Below, piece after piece: positions 34,400 through 46,539 of a stretch of 64,000 nt of DNA. The notes under the pieces are model-generated. The model was not told the origin of the DNA. It ran no database searches and saw only the letters and a program-made list of their open reading frames with translations. The translations under genes were made by a program, and so were the position numbers. The stretch comes from Cydia pomonella (taxonomy: Eukaryota; Arthropoda; Insecta; Lepidoptera; Tortricidae). Positions within the stretch are counted from its first letter, which is position 1. Every line of letters starts with the position of its first letter. The DNA lies in the NCBI RefSeq assembly GCF_033807575.1, contig NC_084704.1, positions 31,349,968 to 31,413,967 of the forward strand, read 5' to 3'.

Positions 34400-35882
34400 A
34401 TCACCCGAAAGGAAGAATTGAGTCACCGGGTGGCCCGGAGGCTCCGGGAAGTCCGATTTTTGCTCATAGCATGACCGGCTAGTCTCCGGTCCGAGCCCGC
34501 ACCGGGCCACTACAGAGCTCCGGTGATGACGTAATGCTTTCCATAGAAAACGAAGCGCCGGAAGCTCCGGCCCGGCCCTGCCCCTGTGTAGCGTGAGTCA
34601 ACCTTAACACGAGCGAATAATTGGCCGGGTGGAGCCTGCCCCACCCGGCATAATATAATATTTTATCTCCCAAAAAGAATCGTCAGGAGTAGAATAGAAA
34701 CCATCAATTTTATTGATCACTGATTACCCGTCATAGAAAACACGATGGACACAAAAATGATGGACGCCCCAAGCAAGACATGAACCTTTCTAGCGTGAGT
34801 CGCCCTTAGTAATATGCAAAATGAATTCTAATGATACATTTAATTTGCAACTAATAAGTTCCTGTTAAAGGTTTATGATATTGAAGCATCGTGTTCTATA
34901 GAAATTCATTCCACAATTCGACGCTGTACCGTAGGACATAAACTGGAAACAAAGGCATTAGGGTTTGACTCGCTATCACTCGGTAAGGGTTTATAATACC
35001 GCTGACTCCTGGAGACAGCATTTTGCTCGTTTGCTATGGTAATGCAGTCTTAGTTAGTTGCACCGGGTGCGCGGTCAGGGCGGAAGAAGATTGCCTTCTC
35101 TGTTGAGTAGGTAGTTACACACTTGACTGACCAATGGTAGATTTTATCTCGTTGCAATAAGGTTTACGATCGCTTAAGCGTATCCACGAGTCACTGTCAA
35201 TGGACTAACTAAAGCGGATGGCGGACTATTGCAACTTGATGGTCGTTTTGAGTTTTGACATCAATCGCGGCGCATTACTTTTGCAGCAATAACCTTCAAT
35301 AGGCTAAACGACAAGTTTTTAGTAAAAGTATCAATCGATCAGTCCAGATATGATGGTCGTTCTTGTCCACGTGACAGCATGATAAAACGGCGTCGATCAC
35401 TTTCTATCCCGCGGTGTTAAAAAGTGACAGTTATTTCATCACGTGGATGAAGCCATCCATAATACACCCGCAGGTTTATTTTTAGGATCAAATATCTGTA
35501 TGGGATCCATTGCATTAAAGGAGCACAAAAGTAGAAATATCAGTCAGTCTTATGTGCGGAACGATCTTTACTTTACGATACTTGGTCGTGACGGCACGAT
35601 CAACTTGAAGCCGTCTTGAAGTTTGGTAAAGAAGATAATTGCTATTTTGACGGTGAGAAATAGCTTTTATGTTATAGTTTACAATCTATTTGGAAGTTAA
35701 ATGAAAATCCCAAAATTTTGAATCTTTCTGGATCTTTGTGTATCAATTTATTGTGATATTTTTTTTATTTTTAATAGCTATTACACTTTTTTTATAAAAT
35801 TCAACATGTTTCATCATCCTTATTGTGAATGATTATCAAAATAAGGTCACTCCATAAAATTCGAACGTAGGTCCGCTTAGGC

Positions 35883-36039
35883 CGGTTGTAGATGTCCGGT
35901 GTTTTCGCCGAACAATTGTCCGGGTTAGGCGACGATGTCTGGTTTTCTTGAGTGTAGCTGTCGGTAGCCATGTACAAAACCGGACGTAGTCGCGTAACAC
36001 GGTCCGGTTTCCGGCGAAAACACCGGACATCTACAACCG
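35883..36039. mobile_element. 157-bp TIR element in duplication copy 1
   Basis: The arms CGGTTGTAGATGTCCGGTGT (left, continuing TTTCGCCG) and the exact complement at 36012-36039 are 28-bp perfect inverted repeats. A second CCGG-containing pair lies inside. The same element sits at 40549-40705 in copy 2, so it predates the divergence of the two copies. Confidence 0.8.
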
Positions 36040-36239
36040 TCCTTATAGTTCAATCTTCGGGAATCTTTTTCCGCCTTGAGTATTGATATCACACTGAGAC
36101 CTAGTTGTAATTCTGTCAATTAATCATCGCAAAGCGTATCTGACCCCTCTGGACTTTGCAATTGCCCGCTCACTATTTGCCAGCATTAAGTATCATGGTA
36201 TTTTTTGTATAAAAAGGTATTATTGAACAACTCCAAAAC

Positions 36240-37190
36240 ACCTCAAATTTCCTAAGAGATATATCTCTCTTTTCTTCCTAGCGTTTGCCTCGCTTATTGC
36301 TATTATACTAAGATATTTATATTCTAAAAAACCTAACCCGAGCAAACGCCTGACTGGAGACAGCGTGTTGCTCGTTTGCTATGTAAATGAAGCTCTAGTT
36401 AGTGCGCCGGGTGCGGTCAGGGCGGATTGCCTGACGCCGTCGGCGGCTGCTATTAAAGGATGCAACATTCTTACCTGCAATATTGTGATTGAAATGAAAA
36501 ATAATCATACGTGGTTATCGGACTGACTCAGATCCGTACGCTGAGAAATTGTTAAAGAGAAATTCAGAGGGCTGGTAGGGATAACGGCACCACTTATCAG
36601 CCTGGCAACATCGAGTTTCTTAAAGCCTATGAACACCACTAAGAGGAACAGAAGTCAAACAGTTCTAGAGATTTTGGTCCACCTCTGGACTCACAAATTA
36701 CAATGCATTGCGGTGGCCGCTCACAATGCACCATGTAAAATTAAACATTTTGTATATTTTTAACTTTAAGCTTCAAATTTCCTAAGACTTCATTCTGTCT
36801 CTATTCTTCTTATCGTTTGTCCCGGCTTATTGCCATTATCCTAAGACATTTATATTTAAAAAACCCTAACCCGAGCAAAAGCCTGACTTGACGAGCGTGT
36901 CCCTCGTTTGCTAGGTAAATGAAGCCCTTAGTTAGTGCGCCGGGTGCGGTCAGGGCGGACTGCCTGACGCTGTCGGCGGCTTTTAAAAGAGGCAACAGTA
37001 GCCTTACCTGCAATTGAAATAAAAAAATGTGTACGCGGTTACCGCTACGGCGAGACAAAAGGTATATACGTATTTTAGCTACCTTCTCTACCCCAAAACA
37101 CCTTAAACCTAAGATTTGTATGTATTCTAAAAAACCTAACCCGAGCAAACGTCTTACTGGAGACAGCGTATCGCTCATTTGCTATGACGA
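36240..37190 (-). repeat. Degenerate tandem cassette of about 530 bp with exon-like segments
   Basis: Two clear cassettes start near 36242 and 36770, with partial ones near 34993 and 37135. Each has CTAACCCGAGCAAACGCCTG, GAGACAGCGTGTTGCTCGTT, GTGCGCCGGGTGCGGTCAGG and a block that on the minus strand reads TTGCAG|GTAAG followed by an open stretch. On the minus strand both encode a similar peptide, including QSALTAPGALT. The 122-codon frame at 36810-37178 crosses one cassette and a half. It could be a repeat family or duplicated small exons. Copy 2 repeats it all at 40906-41856. Confidence 0.6.
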
Positions 37191-39597
37191 TTTTCTAAAC
37201 AACTAGCGTCAATTAAGTCTATTTAAATATGTTTGAGTTAGTGATCAACTAGAGACTTTTTCCCTTAAAATTACATTATCCTAACTAATAAGATAGTTTT
37301 GCCTTAACAAATTGATTATAAGCCAGACATTTTTATTCTCTTTGCCTGCTTAAAAACAACGGAGCATCTTATCTTACAGCTTTTGAAGGAAGAGTAGGTT
37401 ACACTACAAATGTGATTTACGCGACGCTGCTAGTCTACATATAAATCATCATCCACAGGCTCGTGACCGGATTTCTGACAATGTTTTTATGTTATTTCCG
37501 ACTGTATTTTGCATTATGGCATAGAGTGTGTCCATTCCATACATGCCTGCGTCGACCTAATGCTTATTAATAGTAAGTTGGGGAGGTAGGTATGGTAAAA
37601 CTGATAATTATTAATAACCCATTTAAAACGTTCCAAATAAGGTGTGTTCCAAAAATTAAGTTAGCTGTTTCTTTAAATCTTAATAGTGACAAAATACCTA
37701 CTCTTTCTGGAATTCAAGTTTCTGACCTTACATCAGATCATTGTCAAATAGGTATGGCCAAATAGGTATAGGTAGGCCCTGGGCCCGTGGCTCGTGGTGC
37801 TCATCGCGACCTTGGCGTGACCGGTAGTCAGCCATCTGGATACACCTCGACGGTTTCGATGCGTGTCACCGCGACTTGTGGCTGCTACCTTTCAGCGCCA
37901 TTGGAGCAACACGTTGGCCACGTGTTCCACTGTCTTAACTAACCTCACAGTGTAATAGTGGCCTCTTGATAGACTTCAAGTGCGTATCTGGTGTATAGAA
38001 CAGAACAAACTTTAATTAAGACTGCGCTACCAGTCCGTCACCATTGTGTGTGTATTAAGTATAGAAACTTAATAATAGTAGTTTAAGGTTACCTTTGTGT
38101 TACCTCTCTGTACTGCTCAATAGAAAAAAAAAATTTTTTTTGCGTCATAATTTTTTTCTTCCACTTTTTAACCAAACACGATACCGAATACGCCCTCAAA
38201 CGGATCCTCACCATTTTTTGTAACATTTTGTATTAGAAACGAACTCCTATTCCAGCATGATATCAGTGAAAGATATTTCTATAATATATATATATAATAA
38301 TTATAAATAAATAACTTTCAGGATATGGTATCAAAAAGCAATCACAAACTCTCATTCAGCCACGGTTCATTGATATAATACTCTCTTTATTCTATTAAAA
38401 GGAAAAGTTTCTTGATGGATATCTTTAATCAAGTGTATTCCGAGATGAATAAGGTCCCCAGGGGAAGAAAAAACCACAATACCGGGACGGAAGACTAATG
38501 TATTATAAATACACAAGTCGTGGATTCAAGAATCTGAATCTGTGCGGAGTTGTGTGCCTTTACTAATGCGGTTTTGATTTCGGATTCAATTCTTAGAAGA
38601 AAATTGCGGTGTTTTTTGCGTGATCTAATTTTATCTTAAAATGCCAAGTGAGGAGAAATTCTGTAGTGAAAACTTCTTTTTTTAGATGGGTAACCCACGG
38701 CACTGTTACCGTTTGCTTAACCGATGCCTAATAAAGCTTATAATATTTCCTTACGATTCAAAAAATACACATAATTAACACGTAATTGATCAAGCTTTCA
38801 CCTCTGTCGGTACTCCCGGAGTGCTACTGTTTTTTTAAGAAGAAGACTGGTTTGACTGACAGGAAAGTCTAGCAGTAGATCATATTGAATTAAGTTCTTT
38901 GGAATAATGAGTAAGTACCTATTTAAAAATCTACTTTTATATGAATTAACGATTTTACTCACGTTCAAAGCAGACTTAATGTTCATATTGCAAACTATTA
39001 ATATAAGCCTAATCCAAGAAACATGTCTAGGTCTTTAATTTATATTACTTACAGAGCTCTGGCAAGGCAAGTGTTTATTCTTAAACCAGTATAAAGTAAA
39101 CCTCGAGGTCTGTTATAACCACTGATTTTAGATTGAACTAACGAAAGAATTTGTTTAATGCCTATAGGCACGTTCACGTGTTAAACATGACGCACCAACC
39201 TAGAAAGGTCTGGGTCCGACACTTCCGTTTTTTTAAATTGATTAGATTATTTCATTACCTGATATAAATTATTGTACAAAACTTAAGCCAAAATAAAAGA
39301 AATCACATCGACCGTCAAAAACTACAAACTAAATATACAATAATTCCGTAAACTCAATTATTTACGGGGTGGGGCCTATAACAGGACTAAAAAATTAAAC
39401 TGCAAGCTGTACTCCTCCAACTGACCAAATTTATTCAGCGACTTAAAAAATAACTTTAAAGTTTCTTCTAAGAGCGATGACAGCGTACATTGAATAGAAT
39501 TGATTTGTATGAAAAATAGGAAATCCAAAGACTTCAAAATCCAAAAAAAATGTTTGAGGAGTACAATCTATGTTTTAATTATTTGCTTGTGTTACAG

Positions 39598-39639
39598 GTA
39601 ACTAAGGGTAAGGAGTTCTTAGTTACATCTATATTACAG
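39598..39639 (+). CDS. Second copy of the candidate 42-nt micro-exon
   Basis: Identical to 22454-22495, with the same acceptor and a donor TTACAG|GTAACA that is not interrupted by the TIR block. Conservation here reflects the recent duplication and adds no independent support for coding. Confidence 0.25.
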
Positions 39640-40548
39640 GTAACACGAGCGAATAATTGGCCGGGTGGAGCCTGCCCCACCCGGCATAATATAATATTTT
39701 ATCTCCCAAAAAGAATCGTCAGGAGTAGAATAGAAACCATCAATTTTATTGATCACTGATTACCCGTCATAGAAAACACGATGGACACAAAAATGATGGA
39801 CGCCCCAAGCAAGACATGAACCTTTCTAGCGTGAGTCGCCCTTAGTAATATGCAAAATGAATTCTAATGATACATTTAATTTGCAACTAATAAGTTCCTG
39901 TTAAAGGTTTATGATATTGAAGCATCGTGTTCTATAGAAATTCATTCCACAATTCGACGCTGTACCGTAGGACATAAACTGGAGACAAAGGCATTAGGGT
40001 TTGACTCGCTATCACTCGGTAAGGGTTTATAATACCGCTGACTCCTGGAGACAGCATTTTGCTCACTTTCTATCCCGCGGTGTTAAAAAGTGACAGTTAT
40101 TTCATCACGTGGATGAAGCCATCCATAATACACCCGCAGGTTTATTTTTAGGATCAAATATCTGTCTGGGATCCATTGCATTAAAGGAGCACAAAAGTAG
40201 AAATATCAGTCAGTCTTATGTGCGGAACGATCTTTACTTTACGATACTTGGTCGTGACGTCACGATCAACTTGAAGCCGTCTTGAAGTTTGGTAAAGAAG
40301 ATAATTGCTATGTTGACGGTGAGAAATAGCTTTTATGTTATAGTTTACAATCTTTTTGGAAGTTAAATGAAAATCCCAAAATTTTGAATCTTTCTGGATC
40401 TTTGTGTATCAATTTATTGTGATATTTTTTTTATTTTCAATAGCTATTTCACTTTTTTTATAAAATTCAACATGTTTCATCATCCTTATTGTGAATGATT
40501 ATCAAAATAAGGTCACTCCATAAAATTCGAACGTAGGTCCGCTTAGGC

Positions 40549-40705
40549 CGGTTGTAGATGTCCGGTGTTTTCGCCGGACAATTGTCCGGGTTAGGCGACG
40601 ATGTCTGGTTTTCTTGAGTGTAGCTGTCGGTAGCCATGTACAAAACCGGACGTAGTCGCGTAACACGGTCCGGTTTCCGGCGAAAACACCGGACATCTAC
40701 AACCG
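40549..40705. mobile_element. 157-bp TIR element in duplication copy 2
   Basis: The counterpart of 35883-36039 at an offset of 4666, with 28-bp terminal inverted repeats. It differs from copy 1 by very few bases in the part I compared (for example CGCCGGACAATTG against CGCCGAACAATTG). Confidence 0.8.
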
Positions 40706-42401
40706 TCCTTATAGTTCAATCTTCGGGAATCTTTTTCCGCCTTGAGTATTGATATCACACTGAGACCTAGTTGTAATTCAGTCAATTAATCATCGCAAAG
40801 CGTATCTGACCCCTCTGGACTTTGCAATTGCCCGCTCACTATTTGCCAGCATTAAGTATCATGGTATTTTTTGTATAAAAAGGTATTATTGAACAACTCC
40901 AAAACACCTCAAATTTCCTAAGAGATATATCTCTCTTTTCTTCCTAGCGTTTGCCTCGCTTATTGCTATTATACTAAGATATTTATATTCTAAAAAACCT
41001 AACCCGAGCAAACGCCTGACTGGAGACAGCGTGTTGCTCGTTTGCTATGTAAATGAAGCTCTAGTTAGTGCGCCGGGTGCGGTCAGGGCGGATTGCCTGA
41101 CGCCGTCGGCGGCTGCTATTAAAGGATGCAACAGTCTTACCTGCAATATTGTGATTGAAATGAAAAATAATCATACGTGGTTATCGGACTGACTCAGATC
41201 CGTACGCTGAGAAATTGTTAAAGAGAAATTCAGAGGGCTGGTAGGGATAACGGCACCACTTATCAGCCTGGCAACATCGAGTTTCTTAAAGCCTATGAAC
41301 ACCATTAAGAGGAACAGAAGTCAAACAGTTCTAGAGATTTTGGTCCACCTCTGGACTCACAAATTACAATGCATTGCGGTGGCCGCTCACAATGCACCAT
41401 GTAAAATTAAACATTTTGTATATTTTTAACTTTAAGCTTCAAATTTCCTAAGACTTCATTCTGTCTCTATTCTTCTTATCGTTTGTCCCGGCTTATTGCC
41501 ATTATCCTAAGACATTTATATTTAAAAAACCCTAACCCGAGCAAAAGCCTGACTTGACGAGCGTGTCCCTCGTTTGCTAGGTAAATGAAGCCCTTAGTTA
41601 GTGCGCCGGGTGCGGTCAGGGCGGACTGCCTGACGCTGTCGGCGGCTTTTAAAAGTGGCAACAGTAGCCTTACCTGCAATTGAAATAAAAAAATGTATAC
41701 GCGGTTACCGCTACGGCGAGACAAAAGGTATATACGTATTTTAGCTACCTTCTCTACCCCAAAACACCTTAAACCTAAGATTTGTATGTATTCTAAAAAA
41801 CCTAACCCGAGCAAACGTCTTACTGGAGACAGCGTATCGCTCATTTGCTATGACGATTTTCTAAACAACTAGCGTCAATTAAGTCTATTTAAATATGTTT
41901 GAGTTAGTGATCAACTAGAGACTTTTTCCCTTAAAATTACATTATCCTAACTAATAAGATAGTTTTGCCTAAACAAATTGATTATAAGCCAGACATTTTT
42001 ATTCTCTTTGCCTGCTTAAAAACAACGGAGCATCTTATCTTACAGCTTTTGAAGGAAGAGTAGGTTACACTACAAATGTGATTTACGCGACGCTGCTAGT
42101 CTACATATAAATCATCATCCACAGGCTCGTGACCGGATTTCTGACAATGTTTTTATGTTATTTCCGACTGTATTTTGCATTATGGCATAGAGTGTGTCCA
42201 TTCCATACATGCCTGCGTCGACCTAATGCTTATTAATAGTAAGTTGGGGAGGTAGGTATGGTAAAACTGATAATTATTAATAACCCATTTAAAACGTTCC
42301 AAATAAGGTGTGTTCCAAAAATTAAGTTAGCTGTTAAAATACCTACTCTTTCTGGAATTCAAGTTTCTGACCTTACATCAGATCATTGTCAAATAGGTAT
42401 G

Positions 42402-44469
42402 TACTTACTTCTTTTGATTGATTCTTTACGCTTTTTTTTTCAGACGTCGGCTCACCAAAAGCCATAAATAAAAAGGATATAATGTGGAAATAAATTCATT
42501 TTCCAAGAGTGTTGTTTGATTTTTATTGTCTTCCATAAAACCCATAGGTCGTTCTATTGGAGGACATAAGCTCTTGTTACTTTAAATTCAGGCATGCAGG
42601 GTGGTAAATATTAATAGGACCTTAAGGGAAATTATCTCTCCCATTCAATTTATCCAGTCTGTATTTTTATAACTGCTCTGAAGTTTTAATAAAATCACTT
42701 CCAGTCAGTGGCTCCCATTGTCTGTACACAGCTTGTAGGAAATTGGAAGGAGCAGGAACAAAACTTGGTTCCGTGGAAAAAGAAACAATATACTTACACG
42801 AGACATTCATTACGCCCCAGCCACTATCGAGAGGAAAGTAAGAAGAATCGTCCTACATTCCTTGAGTTGAAGCGCGGGAAAGGATTTAGTTCTGATCTCT
42901 GAATACGAGTAACTTCACTCCGGGAAGCGCGACATTATTACATTTTATGTTCGATCCAACAATGAACACACTCGGCTTCGGAGACATAAAATTATATCAT
43001 TCTCCAGATCTAAATGCATCGACATCAAAATTTAACGTCGCTATCTAAATATTTATAGGAAACGAATTTTAAATGCAGGGTTGGGTGTATCGCAAGTCGA
43101 GATCGGCAACGAATTGCGGTGTGGCGAGATAAAAAAGGTCCGTCCGTCATTTTGGTAAACGAGCGGCCGAGGACGGCGGTTTGTGGTGGAAAAACGGCAA
43201 CGACCTGGCCATCATTCCAATTGCCTTGCTAGGTTTAACGCCTCTTGCTCGCCAGAATAAAGCCGCAATCGGTCGTACCGTATAAAGTAGCAAAAATTGC
43301 CAGCGCTCATCACGACACGTTGTCGTTTTGCCACGAAGCATTTTTGCTACATACCGGGAAATCCATGTTATCGGCTACGACGTAGTTCTACGACTGTAGC
43401 TCATCGGTGAATGTGTTAATGTGATTAGTTTAGTTTGTATGTATTTAATGCAAATTTGTAATAACTTGTAGGTATATTGATATATGATTTAGCGAAAATA
43501 TTTATAATATTGAATATAATAAAAATAAATCAAAAAGAAGACTAGTAATTCGGTCACGATTTCTCTCTCAAATACAGCCAGAAGGTTAACTCGAACCTAA
43601 TAAAAGTATTGTGCTACCCAATTTTAAGGGCACCTTCCCTTAATAACGTGCGAAAAACAAGACTTCATAAAAAATAAGAGCAAACGAAAAGTAGGACGTC
43701 TCCTGTAATACGAAATTTATTATGAAACAAAACCAATAATTGCGTAACCATGAGTCTAATGAGCCCTTGACTCTGTTCTAGGAAAGTCTCAACTATCCAT
43801 AGAATAGTCATCCTCTAATAAGCTTAAAAAAAGCTCCATCTTAATGACTAGAAAAAAAACTTGAGTCGAACTTCAAGAGGACTCCACAGACTCAACCAAA
43901 ACTACTTCATCTCGCCATTGTTCGGCAAGTCATTGTAGTCACACCCCAAGTCTGTCTTGGAAAACACGAGGCCACCATTTCACCATTTCACCATCACCAT
44001 TTCACATGTACCGGCAGTGAAATTAAGTGCTTTGATCGTTGCTGGCGGGATTTCAGTCAGTGCCAGGCGCGCCTAGGGCGTCTAGCCATAAAGACCTGAT
44101 TGTCTCTAGTTTCGCTACAGCGCTTCCTGACGAAATAAGTTAACTTTTGTTAGATTATTAAAGTCAATATTTATTTTAAAAGCAAGGTTCTCGAGTACGC
44201 AGTACATGGCAGTCTATAATAAAGTGCAGCCCACGATAAAAACTTGCATGGAAAATGACCCCTAAACCAGCATGGTAGTATGTCAAAGGTCGATTTTAAT
44301 TAGTAATTACCTAATATTCGATGATGATGATGATACAGTACAGAATATAGGTATTTTGATATTTGGCCCTGGGCGGCACGGCATCCCTTAGATGATACTT
44401 ACATTCAATCCAATAACACACAGTCCAATTCCAACAATATAATGTGATACTGATCTAAAATGGATCTGA
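42402..44469. other. Non-coding interval right of the duplication
   Basis: It contains a dispersed-repeat piece at 43299-43345 (also reverse-complemented near 96-142) and the half of a TAACACATT-type element near 43370-43420. A stretch of repeated 'caccatttcaccat' lies at about 43970-44005. No gene is recognised. Confidence 0.45.
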
Positions 44470-45915
44470 CATCATTCCAATTTCATCCATATTTTTCCTG
44501 ATATATGGAAAGAGGCGGCGGTCATACCACTACACAAAGCAGGGGACAAATCAAATCCTAGCAATTACAGGCCAATTTCTTTGCTTGGAGCTCTCTCAAA
44601 AATCCTAGAGAAATTGGTCAGTAAGCGCTTGGTCAGTTTCCTGGAAAAAAACAACATAATCTCAAATCGCCAATTTGGCTTTCGCGAAAAAAGGTCGACT
44701 GAAGACGCAGTGGTACTTATGACAAAGCTAATATCAGGATACCTGGACAATAACGAAAGCTGCATCGGTGTCTTTCTGGACTTAACCAAGGCATTCGACA
44801 CTGTCTCAATCCCAATCCTATTAAAAAAACTAGAACTCGCTGGAGTAAGAGGGATTGCCTTGAAATGGTTCAGCAGCTATCTGTCAGGCCGAACACAGCG
44901 AGTGAAGATAGACCAAGACATAAGTAACCCTATGGAGATTAGTTTCGGAGTCCCGCAGGGTAGCGTTCTGGCTCCTATATTATTTAATGTCTACATAAAT
45001 GACATTGCTTCAGGCAGTTTGCTTAACGCTGATATAATTTGCTATGCTGACGATACGGCAATAATCTTCCACGACTGCAGCTGGATAAGTGTTTCTGAAG
45101 CCGCAGAAAGGGGTCTGGGTGTTGTAGCCGAGTGGCTGAAACGCAGCTTGCTTACACTCAACACTACAAAAACAAAACTCATCTGTTTCCATAAAACAAA
45201 AGCCTCAGCTCCTTCTACTTCACCCAGTATCAAAATTCACACTTGCAACCGAACCCAATCACCAGCAACTCCCTGTTCTTGCCAGCCGATCGACAGGGCT
45301 CCTGCCGTAAAATATCTTGGGGTGGTAATTGACGAAAAACTGGATTTCAAGAACCACGTAATAACCACAGCAAATCGAGTACGCAGACTTATTTACGTTT
45401 TTAAAAATTTACGAAACTCGGCACGCAAGTCATTGCTTAGAACAGTCTACATTAGTATCTGCGAATCTGTACTAGCCTACTGTATAACTGCTTGGGGCGG
45501 AGCATGCAAAACTTACATGCTTACACTGGAAAGGGCGCAACGAGCTGTTATCAAGGTCTCCCTTCGAAAACCAATTAGATATCCTACCAAACTAGTGTAC
45601 AGCAATCTGGGTGTCCTCAGCGTTCGTGGTATTTTTGTTCTGCGGGTGGTGTCAAGGATTCACAAAACAGTCTTGATGTCTCCCAACTACGAATGCATGC
45701 TGCAAAAGCGCACGTTCAAAGTCCCAGTTCCTCCGACTGTATCAGCTTTTGCTCAACGTCTGCCTAACTTCATCCATCCTTTTGTATATAACAAAGTTAA
45801 TAGTAAAACTCTCATCAAAAAATGTACTGTTAGGGAAGTTCAGAAAAAAATTTCTTTATGGCTCAGCTCCCTCTCTTACGAGAATATAGAAGAACTTCTA
45901 AAAGTTGATAAATAA
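44470..45915 (+). mobile_element. 5'-truncated non-LTR retrotransposon, RT domain
   Basis: The frame is open from 44470, directly after TGA 44467-44469, to TAA 45913-45915: 481 residues. No initiating ATG fits, since the family's endonuclease half is missing. Reverse-transcriptase landmarks appear in order: NYRPISLLGALSKILEK, FGFREKRSTEDAV, FLDLTKAFDTV, GVPQGSVLAPILFNVYINDI and YADD (45043-45054). They are followed by the thumb and the C-terminal 'YLGVVIDEKLDF' block. Jockey/CR1-like by feel, but the clade is not assigned. There are no frameshifts, so the insertion is fairly young. It lost its 5' half, probably during target-primed reverse transcription. Confidence 0.9.
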
Positions 45916-45950
45916 CCACTTTCACTTTTCACATACACTCACACTCATAC

Positions 45951-46077
<127 letters not shown>

Positions 46078-46207
46078 TTCACTCGCAACAATCAACTTGA
46101 TCGAGTCGCACACATAATGATAAATTTAAATTAGTTTAATTTAGTTTTAAGTAGTGTTAAATTGCTTGTTTATTAATTTAATTGTAAAAATGTTAAATTA
46201 TAATATT

Positions 46208-46328
46208 TTAGTATTTCCTCTTCTTATAGGCTTTAAGTATCAATTGTATAAACTCTTTTGAGTCTGGGTTACCTACGAGACAGGCTGAGCCTAGTGTAGG
46301 AGCCAGAGCAAACTGAGTAGCATATTCC
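46208..46328 (-). CDS. Candidate terminal exon, unidentified
   Basis: On the minus strand a splice acceptor (TATTTTTTATGCTAG) is followed by one base and then 39 codons to TAA at 46208-46210: EYATQFALAPTLGSACLVGN, then PDSKEFIQLILKAYKKRKY. The middle (TLGSACLVG) resembles the terminal exon at 51596-51721 (ALGFACIAG), and the DNA of the two is alike there. A distant duplicate is therefore possible. The upstream part of the 196-codon frame that contains it is repeat-derived (46540-46630) and not part of a gene. No upstream exon was found. Confidence 0.25.
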
Positions 46329-46539
46329 CTAGCATAAAAAATACGCATGTCCTTCCTGTATGTTCTATTTTTGATTGTATTTTTTGTTTGCGTTTTTTCT
46401 GCATGCACTTTTTGTAATGGTAATTGTATAAAACAAAATGCTGTTAAATCAATAATAATAATAATAAATAAAATGTCAATAGTGGCCTTATTAAGCATAA
46501 TAAATATCAATTGCATATGAGATGGCTCCAGTCTGCTTT

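Larger units (their letters stand above)
22500..34604. mobile_element. 12.1-kb block with terminal inverted repeats and TAA duplication
   Basis: The block begins AGGATGACTCACGCTACACA and ends, read from the other strand, AGGTTGACTCACGCTACACA. 20 of the first 21 positions match, and similarity continues through a GC-rich stretch for about 20 more. It is flanked by TAA at 22497-22499 and 34605-34607. In the second copy of the surrounding duplication the same site reads CAGG-TAA-CACG (39637-39647) with a single TAA, so copy 2 is a precise empty site. A 3-bp TWA duplication is typical of PIF/Harbinger, and a degenerate Harbinger-like transposase fragment lies at 22812-22997. The interior otherwise holds other repeats and a tandem array, and no intact transposase. 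It may be one macro-transposition between two related short elements, or one short element enlarged by nested insertions. Confidence 0.7.
20282..37756. repeat. Large direct duplication, copy 1
   Basis: This 17.5-kb block is repeated at 37775-42401 at about 98-99% identity wherever both copies exist. Pairs: 20282-20623 with 37775-38117; 20975-22499 with 38118-39643; 34605-35028 with 39641-40064; 35399-37669 with 40065-42335; 37691-37756 with 42336-42401. Blocks present only here are 20624-20974 (351 bp, between two CTGCT), 22500-34604 (12.1 kb, between two TAA), 35029-35398 (370 bp) and 37670-37690 (21 bp). It is either a true tandem duplication or the second haplotype placed in tandem. Confidence 0.9.
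37775..42401. repeat. Large direct duplication, copy 2 (shortened)
   Basis: This 4.6-kb copy corresponds to 20282-37756 minus four blocks. It starts inside the coding exon of copy 1 (GGCCCTGGGCCCGTGG) and ends at GGTATG. The 18 bases between the copies (37757-37774) repeat CAAATAGGTAT, present just before. That is typical of filler at a repaired or artificially joined end. Copy 2 carries the empty site of the 12.1-kb TIR block at 39641-39643. Confidence 0.9.

Noticed and set aside
42336..42493. Two small exons (ending QI at AG|GTATGT, then D-VGSPKAINKKDIMWK)
   Set aside because: The intron would be only 47 bp, the first exon's acceptor is affected by the 21-bp difference between the copies, and no family is recognised. 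I consider it likely coincidence.
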